Positions 47,103 through 57,825 of a stretch of 64,000 bases of DNA are shown here, in pieces (the stretch's first letter is position 1; every line of letters begins with the position of its first letter). The notes beneath the pieces were generated by a model. That model saw nothing but the letters and a program-made list of their open reading frames with translations, was not told the origin of the DNA and made no database searches. A program made the position numbers and the translations under genes. Source of the DNA: Rhododendron vialii (taxonomy: Eukaryota > Streptophyta > Magnoliopsida > Ericales > Ericaceae); assembly GCF_030253575.1 (NCBI RefSeq), contig NC_080559.1, positions 8,956,501-9,020,500 of the forward strand, read 5' to 3'.

Positions 47103-47585
47103 ATTTCCAACAGAAACCGGAGCATCATTTGTCAACACATCTGCACATCAATTAACTTCTCGATAGATATGTTTGATGGACATCGCTTCAAGCTCCTCCA
47201 TAAGGGACCTGCAATCAAGTAAGATATTACCAAGGGGATGATTAGCCATTTCTTGATCTTTTAGCAGCTGGATAACACCCAAAGCATTTGTTTCTACTTC
47301 CAGATTCCTCACATGTTCCACGTTTGCAAAGATAAGCCCATCTCGCAAGGCCCATGGTTCGGTCATGAGGCCAGAGTTTTTTTTGATCCTCATGAGGCCA
47401 GAGTTTGCAAGGAGAATTCTGTGAAAATCCCAAAGCCATCTGCCACTGTGATCCCGGAGAAGTCCTCCGGTGGCTGCCATCCCCGTGGATGGATTAAGGG
47501 AGCCATCCGTGTTAAGTTTGACAAAGTTTTTCTTAGGAGGTATCCAACCAACGAGAAAATCACTCCTTTGGTACGTTACTGACAA
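47103..47585 (-). pseudogene. LINE RNase H-like domain fragment
   Basis: The minus-strand reading has the plant LINE RNase H (RVT_3) layout: WIPPKKNFVKLNTDGSLNP (first Asp), GGLLRDHSGRWL, EPWALRDGL, LEVETNALGVIQLL (Asp replaced by Asn), then HIYREVN. A TGA follows REVN at 47148, after which the reading continues CADVLTNDAPVSV, the usual next motif. A 16-bp microduplication (AACTCTGGCCTCATGA) is inserted before the conserved Glu. It is a dead fragment, cut off on its upstream side by the element at 47616. Confidence 0.8.
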
Positions 47586-47615
47586 TGAAATACCAGTCCG
47601 AAGCTTTATTCCTTA

Positions 47616-49011
47616 GGCCCCGTTTGGATGCGTCCAAGGGGGTATTATTTTGGACCCAGGTATAAGACCTGGAGCCCACCGTTTACCCTCGTTTGGCAAC
47701 GACAAAGGGATGGGTTTTCATTTGCACCGGTTTTGGCTTAATACCAAAGAAGGGGGGATCTGGCGGTTTAATTTTCGGACAGAATCTGAGGTCTCCATAA
47801 TTTATCCCCCCAATTCTTCTTTGAAATTGGACGATTTTACCCCTCCTTATACCCCTTCTCTCACCCAGCTTTCCATTTTTGATTTTACGATTTTCTTAAG
47901 ACTAATTAACGAGAGCTCTAGAGTCAAAATTTAATTATGACTATTTGGGATAAAATAATCAAAAAATTAAAATCTTTCCACCGGTTCAAACGGATTGAAA
48001 TTTGGAACGCTTAATTTTTTAACCTCTTTAGACAGTTTATATATTAAAAAATATGGTTAAAAAATTAAGTGTTCCAAATTTCAATCCGTTTGAACTAGTG
48101 AAATTTTTTTAGTTTTCTGATCATTTTATCCTAAATGGTCATAATTAAATTTTGACTCTAGGGTTCTCGTTGATTAGCCCTAAGAAAGTCGTAGAATCAA
48201 ATATCTCTTAGGGCTAATCAACGAAAGCCATAGAGTCAAAATTTAATTATGACTATTTAGGATAGAATGATCAGAAAATTAAAATCTTTCCACCGGTTCA
48301 AACGGATTGAAATTTGGAACACTTGATTTTTTAACCTCTTTAGACAGGTTTATATATTAAAAAATATGGTTAAAAAATTAAGTGTTCCAAATTTCAATCC
48401 GTTTGAACCGGTGGAAAGATTTTAGTTTTCTGATCATTTTATCCTAAATGGTCATAATTAAATTTTAATTCTATGGCTTTCGTTGATAAGTCCTAAGAAA
48501 TATTTGATTCTACGACTTTCTTAGAGTTAATCAACGAGAACCCTAGAGTCAAAATTTAATTATGATCATTTAGGATAAAATGATCAGAAAACTAAAATCT
48601 TTTCACAGGTTCAAACGAATTGAAATTTGAAAAACTTAATTTTTTTAAAAAAACTTAATTTTATAAAAAAAATGTTTAATAATTACGGCTTAAATCGTGA
48701 AAGAATAATTAAATTTGCAATTACATATAAAACATAATACATAATTAATTTAGGAACTACACAAGGGCAAAATGGTCATTTGACAGCTTTTTATATCATT
48801 CACCCTTCCTTATACCCCTCATTAATCCTCCATCCAAATGAAGTATTATTTAATCCCCTTCTCTAATACTTCATCCAAACAACTTACTATTTAATCTCCC
48901 TCCATAAATATCACATCAATGTGGGTCATTCTTTATTAACTAATACCCCCTACTATCTTATCCCCCTTATTAACTAATACCCTCAATTCTTTTCCCGCAT
49001 CCAAACGGACC
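47616..49011. mobile_element. Nonautonomous DNA element with palindrome array
   Basis: The left end GGCCCCGTTTGGATGCG and the right end CGCATCCAAACGGACC form 16-bp terminal inverted repeats with one mismatch. The second tier inside (CTCTCACCCAGC.., ACCCCTCATTAATCC..CATCCAAATGAAGTATTATTTAATCCC) is noncoding. The target duplication is unresolved, so the superfamily is open. The core (47890-48660) is an array of alternating inverted arms. Confidence 0.7.
47890..48660. repeat. Five alternating inverted arms, about 145 bp each
   Basis: The arm running GAGTCAAAATTTAATTATGA .. GGTTCAAACGGATTGAAATT .. TTTTTTAACCTCTTTAGACA occurs forward at about 47920-48040, inverted at 48050-48175, forward at 48215-48345, inverted at 48355-48490 and forward (partial) at 48525-48650. 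Two complete palindromes and half of a third are thus arranged head to head. Noncoding. Confidence 0.85.
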
Positions 49012-49340
49012 GTTTTATGGTATTAGCGATGACCGTCGTCGGGCTTGGTAAATTCGAGTTGGAGTTTGAATAAAATAGGTGCTGGTTCCTATAATTCCAA
49101 ATGTGTGGAATACCTGTGTGATCAGTCTGTTTGGTCCTGGAATTTAAAAGGATCCAATCATGGGGGTTATTTGAAGGAACGGACAAATGGGAGTGAAGGG
49201 CTGGCCAAACGGCCAACGCACGGTGGCATACACTTACGGAGGGCGTGGCAAGCACTCTATATCTTGTCGTGACAGATGATCCAATCATGATCAGTCTGTT
49301 TGGTCATCGAATTTAAAAGGATTTGTCCGTTGAGTGGTGC

Positions 49341-49480
49341 TAGGGACACAACCACTTACACACCCAAACACACACCCATTACTCACATGAGTGGTGGGTC
49401 CCACACACACTACACACTTTAGTATGTGTATGGGACCCACCACTCATGTGAGTGTGGGTGTGTGAGTGGGTGTGTCCCTA
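49341..49480. mobile_element. Hairpin MITE, 140 bp
   Basis: TAGGGACACAACCACTTACA at the left pairs with TGTGAGTGGGTGTGTCCCTA at the right. The arms continue through CACACCCA, CTCACATGAGTGGTGGGTCCC and its complement to a centre near 49415. It is almost fully double-stranded when folded. Confidence 0.8.
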
Positions 49481-49495
49481 AAATTATTGTTTGTC

Positions 49496-49732
49496 CGTTT
49501 TGCTAAGAGTTCTTAAAAAAATAAGTACTTACTTATTTGTAATTTTTAAATTTAAAAAAATGGATTTACTAAAATAATTTTTTGTGCAATATGAATCTTA
49601 TTTGATAGATCTCGATAAGATTTTTTAAACGGTGCAAAAAAAAAAATCGAAAAATTATTTTCATATATACATTATTTTTAAATTTAAAAATTACAAATAA
49701 GTACCTATTTTTTAAGAACGCTTAGCGGAACG
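49496..49732. mobile_element. Foldback MITE, 237 bp
   Basis: CGTTTTGCTAAGAGTTCTTA at the left pairs with TAAGAACGCTTAGCGGAACG at the right. The inner AAGTACTTACTTATTTGTAA pairs with TTACAAATAAGTACCTATTT. It is only 15 bp from the preceding hairpin. Confidence 0.75.
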
Positions 49733-50166
49733 AAGAGAAATGATGGCAGTGCAACGAAAACAAGCATCCCAACAAAGTTTTCATTCAAGACTTCCGAAAT
49801 CATATCCATGGGCCCAAGAGCAAATACAACACAATTGGTAAGAAACCGGCCGAACATGACATGAACCCAACTAAAAATACAACTAATAGATCAATTCCCA
49901 ATCACAACCAAAACCAAAAACCAATGAATATCACTAATATTATTTTTCCTAATTAACATCATATTTGTCCTCAATATTCCATATAGCCACATGAACTAAC
50001 GAATTTTTTCACTATATCCGTTAGTTTTACTCATGTCCTTGTGCTTTTAATTGTTGCAATTCAATCTCTCTACATCTAATTTATTCTAATAAATGTCCTC
50101 GTCACTCGATGATCACTTCACCTGAGCTGTTGATCCTTAATTTATTTTCATTGTCTTTCCCCAGAA
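49733..50166. other. 3' flank of the NAC gene
   Basis: No separate gene. It probably includes the NAC 3' UTR on the minus strand. Confidence 0.45.
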
Positions 50167-53100
50167 TTAGGACAAATTAAGTTGTTCCCAAAAGTCCCAC
50201 AGATCCTCATTATTATCAAACTCCATGTCACAGTTAGGGTTTGCATGGTCCCTTGTGGAGCTCTGATCTAGTGAGGTGGTGATTAATCTCTCCATCATGG
50301 GATGATCGTTCTGAAGATGATCATGGCAGGTTGTTGCCGCCCAATCATGATAAACATTGTGATGATCATGATCAGCTTGGTTAAAAGTTTGAGAATTGGG
50401 GTTTGCATGGGCCTCTGAGGAGCTCTGACCAAGTGAGGTGGTGATTGTCCTCTCCATCATGGGATGATTGTTTTGATGATGCTCATGATAGGTTGTGGCC
50501 GCCCAATCATGATCAACGTGGTGATGATCATGAGCTTGGTTAAAAGTTTGAGAATTAAGGCTTGCATGGTCCCTTGAGGAGCTCAGATCTGGTGAGGTGG
50601 TGATTATTCTCTCCGTTATGGGATGATTGTTCTGATAATGATCGTGATAGGAAGTTGCCACCGAATCATGATCAACGTGGCGATGATCATGAGCTTGGTT
50701 AAAAGTTTGAGAATTAGGGCTTGCATGGTCCCTTGAGGAGCTCAGATCCGGTGAGGTGGTGATTATTCTCTCCATCATGGGATGATCGTTTTGATAATGA
50801 TCATGATCGGAAGTTGCCGCCCAATCATGATCAATGTGGTGATCATCATTAGCTTGGTTAACCGTTGCAGTGCTTGTCACACTCGCAGCAGCAGCTGATG
50901 ATGAGGATGATGATGATGAGGATGGCCGCCTATCGAATGCACGTAGGCATTTTGATCTGATGTACACTCTACATAAGCTGAACTCTTCCCGTAGCTGCAT
51001 GTATAGCAAGGGTGTAAAATGACAAGTATTGGGCAGCTTTTGACTCTCCATTACATTGATGAAGATTTGCATATGATAACTAAAAAAAAAAAAGAAGAAG
51101 ATCTATCTCAAAATCAATTAATAACATGAGGGATCTCTAACATCATCGTTGAAGATTTGCAGGGGTGGAAATAGAGTATCACGTTGCTTGGAAGTGGAAT
51201 AGGTGATCACTTAATAAAACGAGGGATCTCTAATAAACTTTATAGTCATCTCAAAATCAATTGGTAATGAGTCGAAAAGGTCTCTCATGTTATTAAGTGA
51301 GCACCTATTCCACTTTCAAGCAATGTGAGACTCTATTTCCTTAACATGCCCCAAATATAATTAAACATGATCTACGTATGGTTACAGACTCTCACATAAT
51401 GGTACGTACTATCCTATTATTGGTATTCTCATGATGTATGTCTTGGCCTATAATTAAGCAACAGTCGATGTAACTTGTTGTCTTTTTATTTAATTGATAC
51501 ACACACACATATAGTGGAACGTATTGGTGTGAGCCGTCGATATACCAGACAAACTGTTGGGGAACCATGTAAATTAATAAGTCTCTGCATCTTGCATTTT
51601 TGTTTTATGTTCCTGATCCCTCTTTGCACGCTGTGTACGTGCTTGTTAGTTTGGCTAAATTCCCAACAGTATGTTAACGAAATTCCCTTGACGTAAAAAG
51701 AACCAGTTCTTGAAATCGCAAAAACATACCATTGCAGTTGTTCATGTTCTTTGCCATTATTAATTCTTTCTAGCTGTACTCCTTGCTGCATTTACCAACA
51801 TCATGTAGCGGGTGCTTGTCCTTTTTCCTTTGATGTACCCTTATCGAGTTTATTAAATAAAAAAATTTGGCAATTAAAAAAACGACTGTATTCTTGTACT
51901 AACCTATAACCTTCTCCAGTTCAAAAAAAAAAAAAACATACAGAGAGATATAATTAAATAAGCGTGCAACGGAAACATTGGTGTTTACGCATATCCAATT
52001 ATTCAATTAAGGAAATCTATTACCACTAGAATTTTGAACCAAACCTAACTTAATATTTTTCCGTTTCAAAAAAAGAAAAAAGAAGAAGCCTAACTTCCAA
52101 TTACAAATTGTTCTCGTAACGTTGGTGGTTTTATAAATTCAAAATTACTGTACACTAACTATTATGAATTGGGGTTAAACAAAAAAAGAAGAAAAAATTA
52201 TAACAATCTTGCAGAATTTCTCTTCTCCGAACACACAACAATAAGATTAATGAAATGGGCGCAGCATATCTATATCATGGTTGGCAAATGATTTCCGCCT
52301 TCGGAGAATTAGGCAAAATTTGGGAAGAATATTATTTCATGCACTAATTTTTATTAAGTTGATCAATAAAATTTGGGAGGAATACTTTTTTTGGTAAGAC
52401 TATTATTTGTTCTAACAAGTGTCTAAAATTTATTCTGAATAATAAACATCCTAATCAAGCTCTCAAGCATGGTGTTTGAGTCACAAACCTTTGGCGTTGC
52501 ACTAAGTGACGACGGTGAAGCTGATTCTCCATCAACAGCCCTATACTCATTCATCTTCCATTGAGTTTTCGTTCCAGTTGGAGCTCTCCCCTTGTAAAAT
52601 ACCATAGTCCTCTTCGCACCGATTATTCGGTTATCGGAAGAATAGACGTAACCGGGGGAGCCCGTGGCTTTCCAAAACCCCGTATTTGTGAGCCGGTTCG
52701 GTCTCCCTCCACGGACTTCTTTCTCTTGCCTAGGGACGAAGAAGAACCATTGTTCCGTATCTTTGGGACAACGCTCTCCTGCAAAATCTGGGTCATTGAA
52801 AGGAACGGTTTAGCCGAAAATATACCACTGACTTTGCTAGATTTTTAATAAACTCACATTCTATAGCACTTGTAACAACAATATAAAGTTTCCGTATAAT
52901 CCGCAATCGATGGAAGTATGGACGGTGAAAGACTTGAGACAAACCAATCGTTGCGAATATTCTACACACAGTGCATGGTTGCTCTCAGAAAGTCTATAGA
53001 CTTGAAGACCTGACTTTGTTGGCGCTTTCTTGGACTTTTGTCTTTTTTGTTAATCAATTAATCTCTAGAGAAAATGAAAGAAAAGATAATGGAAGATGTA

Positions 53101-53873
53101 GATCTTGCAACTATCAGATTAAATGGTTGTTTAGGGTTTTATTTGAACTTGTGATCTTGATTTAAATAGTTGCAAAAGGAAAAATAAGACCAAGAAGGAC
53201 ACAAATTTAAAACAAACACCGGCCGTAGATATCAAAATTTTATTTTCCCTTAACTTGACATCTCTACGGAACACTAGAAGAGCGGGGAATGAGAAAATAA
53301 ATTACGAATCCGCCTCTTTCTCTCTCTAAACAAATTTTATATTCCCTAACTTGACAACTCTATGGAACCCTATGGTATCCTAAACGATGAAGAAAATAGA
53401 GGGGGGAGAGAGAGAGAGATCATGGATACAATTAACGGAAACAAATAAATTATATTTATTTTTTAAGTAAAAAACAATAAAACATTTAGGTGTACAATTT
53501 TCAGATGTTTTGCACCAATTTAATGATCGATCTAAATGACTTCTTCAAATCGATACGAAATGATATAAAAAACTACGAACAAAAGTAGGAGTATTAATTT
53601 CATTTTGTGATCTGATAAATATCACGATTTTTTTTCGTAATGATCGGAGGAAGTAGTAAGAAAAAAAATGAAACAATTAGTACTAGTATGTAGAGAAAGA
53701 AAAGAGAAGAATGTACAGACCTGGGAGATCCCATGGGTTGAACTCGTAAATGTAAAGCTCGGGTATCACTTGGTTTAGGTCTTCTTGTCTCCTTCCTTGT
53801 ATCTTCTTCTCCAAATAGAACGAAACCAGCTCTTCCTCCGTTGGGTAGAATCTATAACCTGGCATCACATCCA

Positions 53874-53874
<1 letters not shown>
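50167..53874 (-). CDS. NAC domain transcription factor, NAC90-like, with expanded repeats
   Basis: Three exons on the minus strand: 53721-53874, 52489-52778 and 50167-50994 (1272 nt, 423 residues). Both introns are GT-AG at standard NAC positions. NAC subdomains A-E are complete: [17 protein letters not shown], then [11 protein letters not shown], then [40 protein letters not shown] and [50 protein letters not shown]. The [17 protein letters not shown] stretch and the WDFWEQL end match Arabidopsis NAC090, a repressor of senescence and salicylate responses. NAC090 is about 235 residues; the extra length here comes from poly-Ser/Ala and four 53-54-residue repeats (residues about 194-406). ATG 53874 was chosen; an in-frame ATG at 53943 would add an Arg-Glu repeat translated from (GA)n. 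Confidence 0.95.
50215..50860. repeat. Coding tandem repeats in NAC exon 3, about 159-bp unit x4
   Basis: Four consecutive units encode variants of [19 protein letters not shown].. [11 protein letters not shown].. [14 protein letters not shown]. Unit lengths are 53, 53, 53 and 54 codons, all in frame. They are rich in His and Asp, with alternating DHDH motifs. Nucleotide similarity between units is high (GATGATCATGAGCTTGGTTA recurs), which indicates recent expansion. Confidence 0.92.

Positions 53875-53882
<8 letters not shown>

Positions 53883-53912
<30 letters not shown>
53883..53912. repeat. (CT)n tract in the NAC 5' leader
   Basis: CTCTCT run on the plus strand, (GA)n on the gene strand, directly upstream of the chosen start. 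It is open in frame and would encode alternating Glu-Arg if translation began at 53943. Confidence 0.9.
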
Positions 53913-53915
<3 letters not shown>

Positions 53916-54814
53916 GTTTTCTGTTTTCTTTCTTTGCTTGCATGTGTATTTTAGTACTACTACTTGATCAATAATGCGAAGTGTTGTTAGGGCAATTGTG
54001 TGGGAATTTAAAGGGAAGGGAAAAGGTGTAGGCCTCAGGTTTAGGCAAAGACATCGAAAGAGAGACAAGCCGAGTGAAGTAAGAAAATAAAGGCAAGTGG
54101 GGCCCCGTATTTACTCTTCGCTGAGGTTTCATGGGAAGTTCCACGAGCCTGAGTTGAAAAACATGAACATTCCCCTTGCGAAACTTACTAAGAATCGTGT
54201 GAAACGAAATTTATTGAGGACCGTGCAAAGAGAAACTTATTGAGGATCGTGGAAAGAATTCAAAAGTTTTTCAGTTTTTCTCAAGACTTGTTTAGAGTCG
54301 TCACTGTAAATGTTTATGAAAGATTGTTTTGATCTTTTCTTCTTTTGAAATTTTTTTATTTGTTTGGGCTAGGGTGTTTGGGCTTTACTCAGTTTTATCT
54401 AGGTGTTAGGTTGAGCTGTATTGTTTTATTTGTCTTGGACCATTGTAAACCTTTGGGTATTTGGGCTGTGCCCTTTTGGTGTATTATTCAACTTTATGTT
54501 GGATCCCCTTCTCTTTTTTCCATTTTTTAATAAAATTTCATCTTTTGCTGATAATTTTATTTTTTTTTGTCTGTTTCATTATTCCTGTTTTTTTTCGTCT
54601 TTAGCGATTTGTTTATCATAGCGTATCTATATTCAAAATGTAAAAAAATTTGTAAAAATGCTTAAAACATTGAGTAAGACAAAAAATGTAAAAACCTATA
54701 AAACTCTTTTATCTTAAAAACTTACCCCCTTCGTCCCAATTTAAATACTTGCCCTTTTTGAAAAACCTTTCATTTTTCACGCCAAAAATAGGGTAGTGAT
54801 TTCAGCACTACCTT
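53913..54814. other. NAC upstream region
   Basis: No gene. 54728-54765 resembles a Stowaway left end (CCTTCGTCCCAATTTAAATA) without its right end. The NAC promoter should lie in the first several hundred bases. Confidence 0.4.
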
Positions 54815-55010
54815 TTTTTACGAACGACACTCCCATTTTTGTTTTTAGTATGTGAAGTTACCATACCACCCTTCTACGTTTCAATCCTTTTTTTTTGTTG
54901 TTAACCAAATGAAATCATTTTTTGTACAAAGTTTAAAGATATTTTAGTAATTTCACACACTAAAACCGAAAAGGGGAGTGTGGTTAATAAAAAGAGGAGT
55001 GCGACAGTCA
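54815..55010. mobile_element. Foldback MITE-like inverted repeat
   Basis: GACACTCCCATTTTTGTTTTTAGTATGTGAA pairs imperfectly with TTCACACACTAAAACCGAAAAGGGGAGTGT, about 140 bp further on. Noncoding. The ends are not exactly fixed. Confidence 0.55.
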
Positions 55011-55388
55011 CTCTCTGGAAAATAATGCTTTTGTGAGATTTTTCTCAAAAAATATTTACACCAATTTTTTTGAGAGATTAACTTATACGAGTAGACCGAT
55101 CAAAAAAAAAAAAAAACTAATACAAGGAGGGGTGGTATTAGCTGGTTCCCTTCTTCGAATTATCTTCCTCTTCATCCAACAATCAATAATAATTCTCATC
55201 ATCTTCACTCCACTCTTATAACCAAATACGGTTTGAGGAGTCTTTTTTCCTGCGTAAATAATAATTTGTCTCTTTTTTAGAGTTGTGTTTAAAATAACGA
55301 GGATGTGTAATAATGGTGGTGAATGATGATGTTAGATTTTTTCATTACTTTAAATATCTCGATTTGTGTAATTATCATGAACTTACTA

Positions 55389-55659
55389 CTCCCTCCGTCC
55401 CTTTTTAAGTGTCCTGCTTCGTAATTTCAACTTATTAAAAAGACAACATCATTATACCTTTCACATCAACTTTTTCTTCCACTTTTCCTATTTACCTATC
55501 ATCATTACACTTTCACTCACTTACTTTTTAAAATAGAATCTACTTTTAGGGACAAAATAGACAATTCATCAACTTTTACACACTAACTTTACAAAATGGA
55601 CACTTATTAAGGGACAGCTCAAAATGGAATACTGGACTATAAATACGGGACGGAGGGAG
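55389..55659. mobile_element. Stowaway-type MITE
   Basis: Termini CTCCCTCCGTCCCTTTTTAAG and ATACGGGACGGAGGGAG, flanked by TA on both sides (55387-55388 and 55660-55661). This is the clearest of the three Stowaway copies here. Confidence 0.92.
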
Positions 55660-56069
55660 TATTAAATATCAAAAAGATGACGTTCGAAAAGTACGTTTGT
55701 AATGTAGTTTGAGGTGTGGATCCAACTATCTGTTGGATGTGTTTTCTTTTTGTTGCATTCTAGCGCCTTGTGCTTAGATGCTTTCTCGATGTACCCATTT
55801 CAAGTTATATATAAATGTTTCGTTTGCCGAGTAAAAAAAAAATCAAAAAGAATTTGAAATTGATTTTGAAACTCTCCAAATTTATAACCACACACTGCTT
55901 CGGATATACGGTTATCAATTCACTCCCCAAATGAATTGTACAGTAACATAAGAGAGACGACTTTGTGGATTGGGTCAACATATTAATTAGACTTGGTCTC
56001 TGCAAGACCGCAACCCCGCCAGCTGGATATTCTCGCACTTGGCAGACTTTAATTTGATAGCAGAATTAG

Positions 56070-56310
56070 GGGCTCTTTGGACAAATAAGCCAAAGTGGTT
56101 TATTTTTTGTCCTTATTCAAATTTCTTTCGTATCACTTGGCTTATTCTCATTTTTTTTGGGAATTATTGCATTCTCATGACGAGAGGAATCTAAAAAGTA
56201 TAAAATTTTGATCGAAATCCAATATTTTTTGAATAAAGACGAAAAAAGTAGCTTATTGGCTTATTTTCGTCTTTATGTGACTTTATTTGGCTTATTTTTG
56301 GCGGAAAAGT
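56070..56310. mobile_element. Foldback MITE (family A, copy 2, diverged)
   Basis: It shares long blocks with the element at 2025-2384: AATAAGCCAAA..TTATTTTTTGTCCTTATTCAAAT, AATTATTGCATTCTCATGACGAGAGGAA and TTTGATCGAAATCCAATA, followed by TTTTGAATAAAGACGAAAA. The outer GTTCGG ends are lost or mutated, and the right half is shorter. Confidence 0.75.
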
Positions 56311-56857
56311 CAGTGGCTTTTTTAAAAGAACAACCCCTAGCTTCGTCTAAGCCCAAATTCTCCAATCCTTATCCGTTAGGGAAATGCTAGAGACACCCCA
56401 CTCCAACCCCATATCTCTCTCACATGCATGTGTGAAAAATTTCACAATAAATACTAGAGACCCACATGTGTATTACTCATACCGTAAATTTAAGTAAAAA
56501 CCCTAAAAAAAAAAAAATTCATTTCCAATGTCATACCAATTTTTCTATCCATTTTGAGTTCTACCATTTCCTTCCTCCAAATTCGGAGAAACCCAAACCG
56601 AGACCCATTTTTTAAGTCTATCTTTTTACTTTCTCATTAATTACAAATGTGAAATTAAAACTGTGAAAGAAAATTAGAAAACGGAGTTTTGGGAGAACCT
56701 TTGTCGCAGGAGAGACGCTGGGTTACTTCACTGTGGTTGTCGTCCTTCTTCTCCGTCACCGTCATCGTTAATTTGAAAAAACTTCTCATTCGCTAAAGTT
56801 GCTCGTTGTAAGAAACGAGCCACTATTCACCAACTCCTTAGTGTTTTATGAGCCCTG
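56311..56857. other. Intergenic, no gene seen
   Basis: AT-rich. 56700-56780 contains CTTCTTCTCCGTCACCGTCATCG on the plus strand, which has no partner exon. Confidence 0.35.
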
Positions 56858-57140
56858 CTATTCGTAAAGAAAATTTGCAGGAAACCATGCAAGGAAAAAT
56901 GCGTTTTGTCCCATTTCGGGTACCACAAAAATCTATAAAAATATTCATAAATATTTGAATATTATTTTATGGGGCCATGTAAGAAATCAGCTCCAACGGA
57001 TATCGGTAAGTATTACTTTTGGATTCATGGGGTGAAATTCAAAAATTTATGGATATTTTTTTAGATTTTTGTGGGATCCGAAATGGGCCCAAACGCATTT
57101 TTCCTTGCGCGGTTCCCTTCAAATCTTCCTTGGGACTAGA
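56858..57140. mobile_element. Foldback MITE-like element
   Basis: GCAAGGAAAAATGCGTTTTG (56889) pairs with its complement near 57091-57110. CCCATTTCGGGTACCACAAAAATCT pairs with AGATTTTTGTGGGATCCGAAATGGG. The pairing reaches outward to the GAAAATTTGCAG / TTCAAATCTTCC flanks. The centre is near 56998. Confidence 0.7.
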
Positions 57141-57209
57141 ATTTCCTGTATTTTATAGTGCCCCAATAACACATTTGTACTGATCAAACAATGGTTAATA
57201 TTCATTTGG

Positions 57210-57470
57210 ACCTATTACGGGTTCTAAAAAATGTCTCAAATCACAAATCATTTTTAAAATTTTTTTTATGAATTTTTTAAAAAAATTAGCTCAATCCAAT
57301 ATTCTATATTGGTAAAGGTTGTTTCGGAATTCGTAGGTTGTTTCAGAATAAAGAATTCCAAAACAGCCTTTACCAATATCGCATTGAACTAATTTTTTTT
57401 AGGAACGCATAAAAAAATATTTTAAGAATGGCTTGCGATATGAATCATTTTTGTAAGACCTGTAATGGGC
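57210..57470. mobile_element. Foldback MITE-like element
   Basis: ATTACGGGTTCTAAAAAATG pairs with TTTTTGTAAGACCTGTAATG. The inner TATTGGTAAAGGTTGTTTCGGAATTC pairs with GAATTCCAAAACAGCCTTTACCAATAT. The centre lies near 57340. Confidence 0.7.
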
Positions 57471-57825
57471 CCCGCAAAATCAAAGATATCATCAATTTCT
57501 TGTCTGATACCAAATAGTCCCTTAGAAAAAAAGAATAGTTTAATACAGTGCAGCTAGAATAGAGAGCTCGATCCCGTGTAATTGTGAAAAAATGACTAGC
57601 TAAAGTAGAAAAGTAATTTTTAGGATTAATTTGATAAAGTGGTTTTGCCACTCCTCTTTTCTCGAACGCCAGTCCCCTTTGTATCTCTATTTTTTTTTAT
57701 AATTTATTTTTTAAGAGAATGAGAGTGACTTTAAAAAAAAAAAGTAAATCAATTCCCTTAATTTGGTCCAAAAGATGCTCTTGCTTCACAGCTTGTCTAC
57801 AAATGATGCTTGTGTGACACAAGCA

